Assembly: GCA_937874455.1 (NCBI GenBank)
Contig: CALNBE010000278.1
Location: forward strand, 1-6,773
DNA length: 6,773 bases
Source: an uncultured Opitutia bacterium
GTDB lineage: Bacteria; Verrucomicrobiota; Verrucomicrobiia; Opitutales; UBA953
Direction of reading: 5' to 3'
The position numbers and the translations under genes were made by a program. Under the pieces are notes generated by a model. The model saw only the letters and a list, made by a program, of their open reading frames with translations, had not been told where the DNA came from and did not search any database. Of this stretch, positions 6,745 to 6,773 are shown in pieces; the stretch's first letter is position 1, and every line of letters starts with the position of its first letter.

Positions 6745-6773
6745 AGATCGGAAGAGCACACGTCTGAACTCCA
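6745..6773. other. Illumina TruSeq adapter remnant (artefact)
   Basis: The final 29 bases begin AGATCGGAAGAGC and continue without mismatch along the standard Illumina TruSeq read-1 adapter as I remember it. They are sequencing or assembly contamination, not genomic DNA. Translated forward they give D-R-K-S-T-R-L-N-S; on the reverse strand they give M-C-S-S-D-L. Both are familiar adapter-derived peptides in public protein sets. Genomic sequence should be considered to end at about 6744. Confidence 0.97.

Noticed and set aside
6498..6761. Minus-strand frame starting inside the terminal adapter
   Set aside because: Its N terminus M-C-S-S-D-L is encoded by adapter sequence, and the rest is antisense to the exported-protein gene.

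Overview
This window is part of a type II secretion system (T2SS) operon. All genes lie on the + strand and are packed with 2-15 bp between them. In order they are a 5'-truncated minor pseudopilin GspI, pseudopilin GspJ, the pseudopilus-tip protein GspK, a GspL-like inner-membrane protein, GspM, the outer-membrane secretin GspD, and the start of an exported protein I cannot name. There is no gene-free stretch longer than 15 bp, and I saw no RNA gene, mobile element, CRISPR array, terminator or promoter. The promoter must lie upstream of the window.

The organism is a Gram-negative (diderm) bacterium of moderately high GC. The pseudopilin signature reads S-A-F-T-L-V-E-V with Ala, not Gly, before the cleavage site. 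Together with the divergent GspL and the Ser/Thr-rich secretin, this suggests the Verrucomicrobiota/PVC group rather than Proteobacteria. That assignment is an inference from motif style, not a database match. Placing gspD at the end of the I-J-K-L-M block resembles the Xanthomonas xps order more than the classical C-D-E-F-G order. The two ATPase/platform genes (gspE, gspF), the major pseudopilin gspG, gspH and the prepilin peptidase are not in the window.

How the parts work together: GspI, GspJ and GspK form the tip of a periplasmic pseudopilus. GspL and GspM are single-pass inner-membrane proteins with periplasmic ferredoxin-like domains, and they link the platform to the cytoplasmic ATPase. 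GspD forms the outer-membrane channel. No gspC or gspN homologue is recognisable, so whatever joins the inner and outer parts here is unknown. The truncated exported protein after gspD is the obvious positional candidate, but that is speculative.

The last 29 bases (6745-6773) are not biological. They match the start of the Illumina TruSeq read-1 adapter, so the contig ends in untrimmed adapter and the final gene is cut off artificially. I do not see an undescribed system. What is present is a divergent version of a known machine with several lineage-specific peculiarities.
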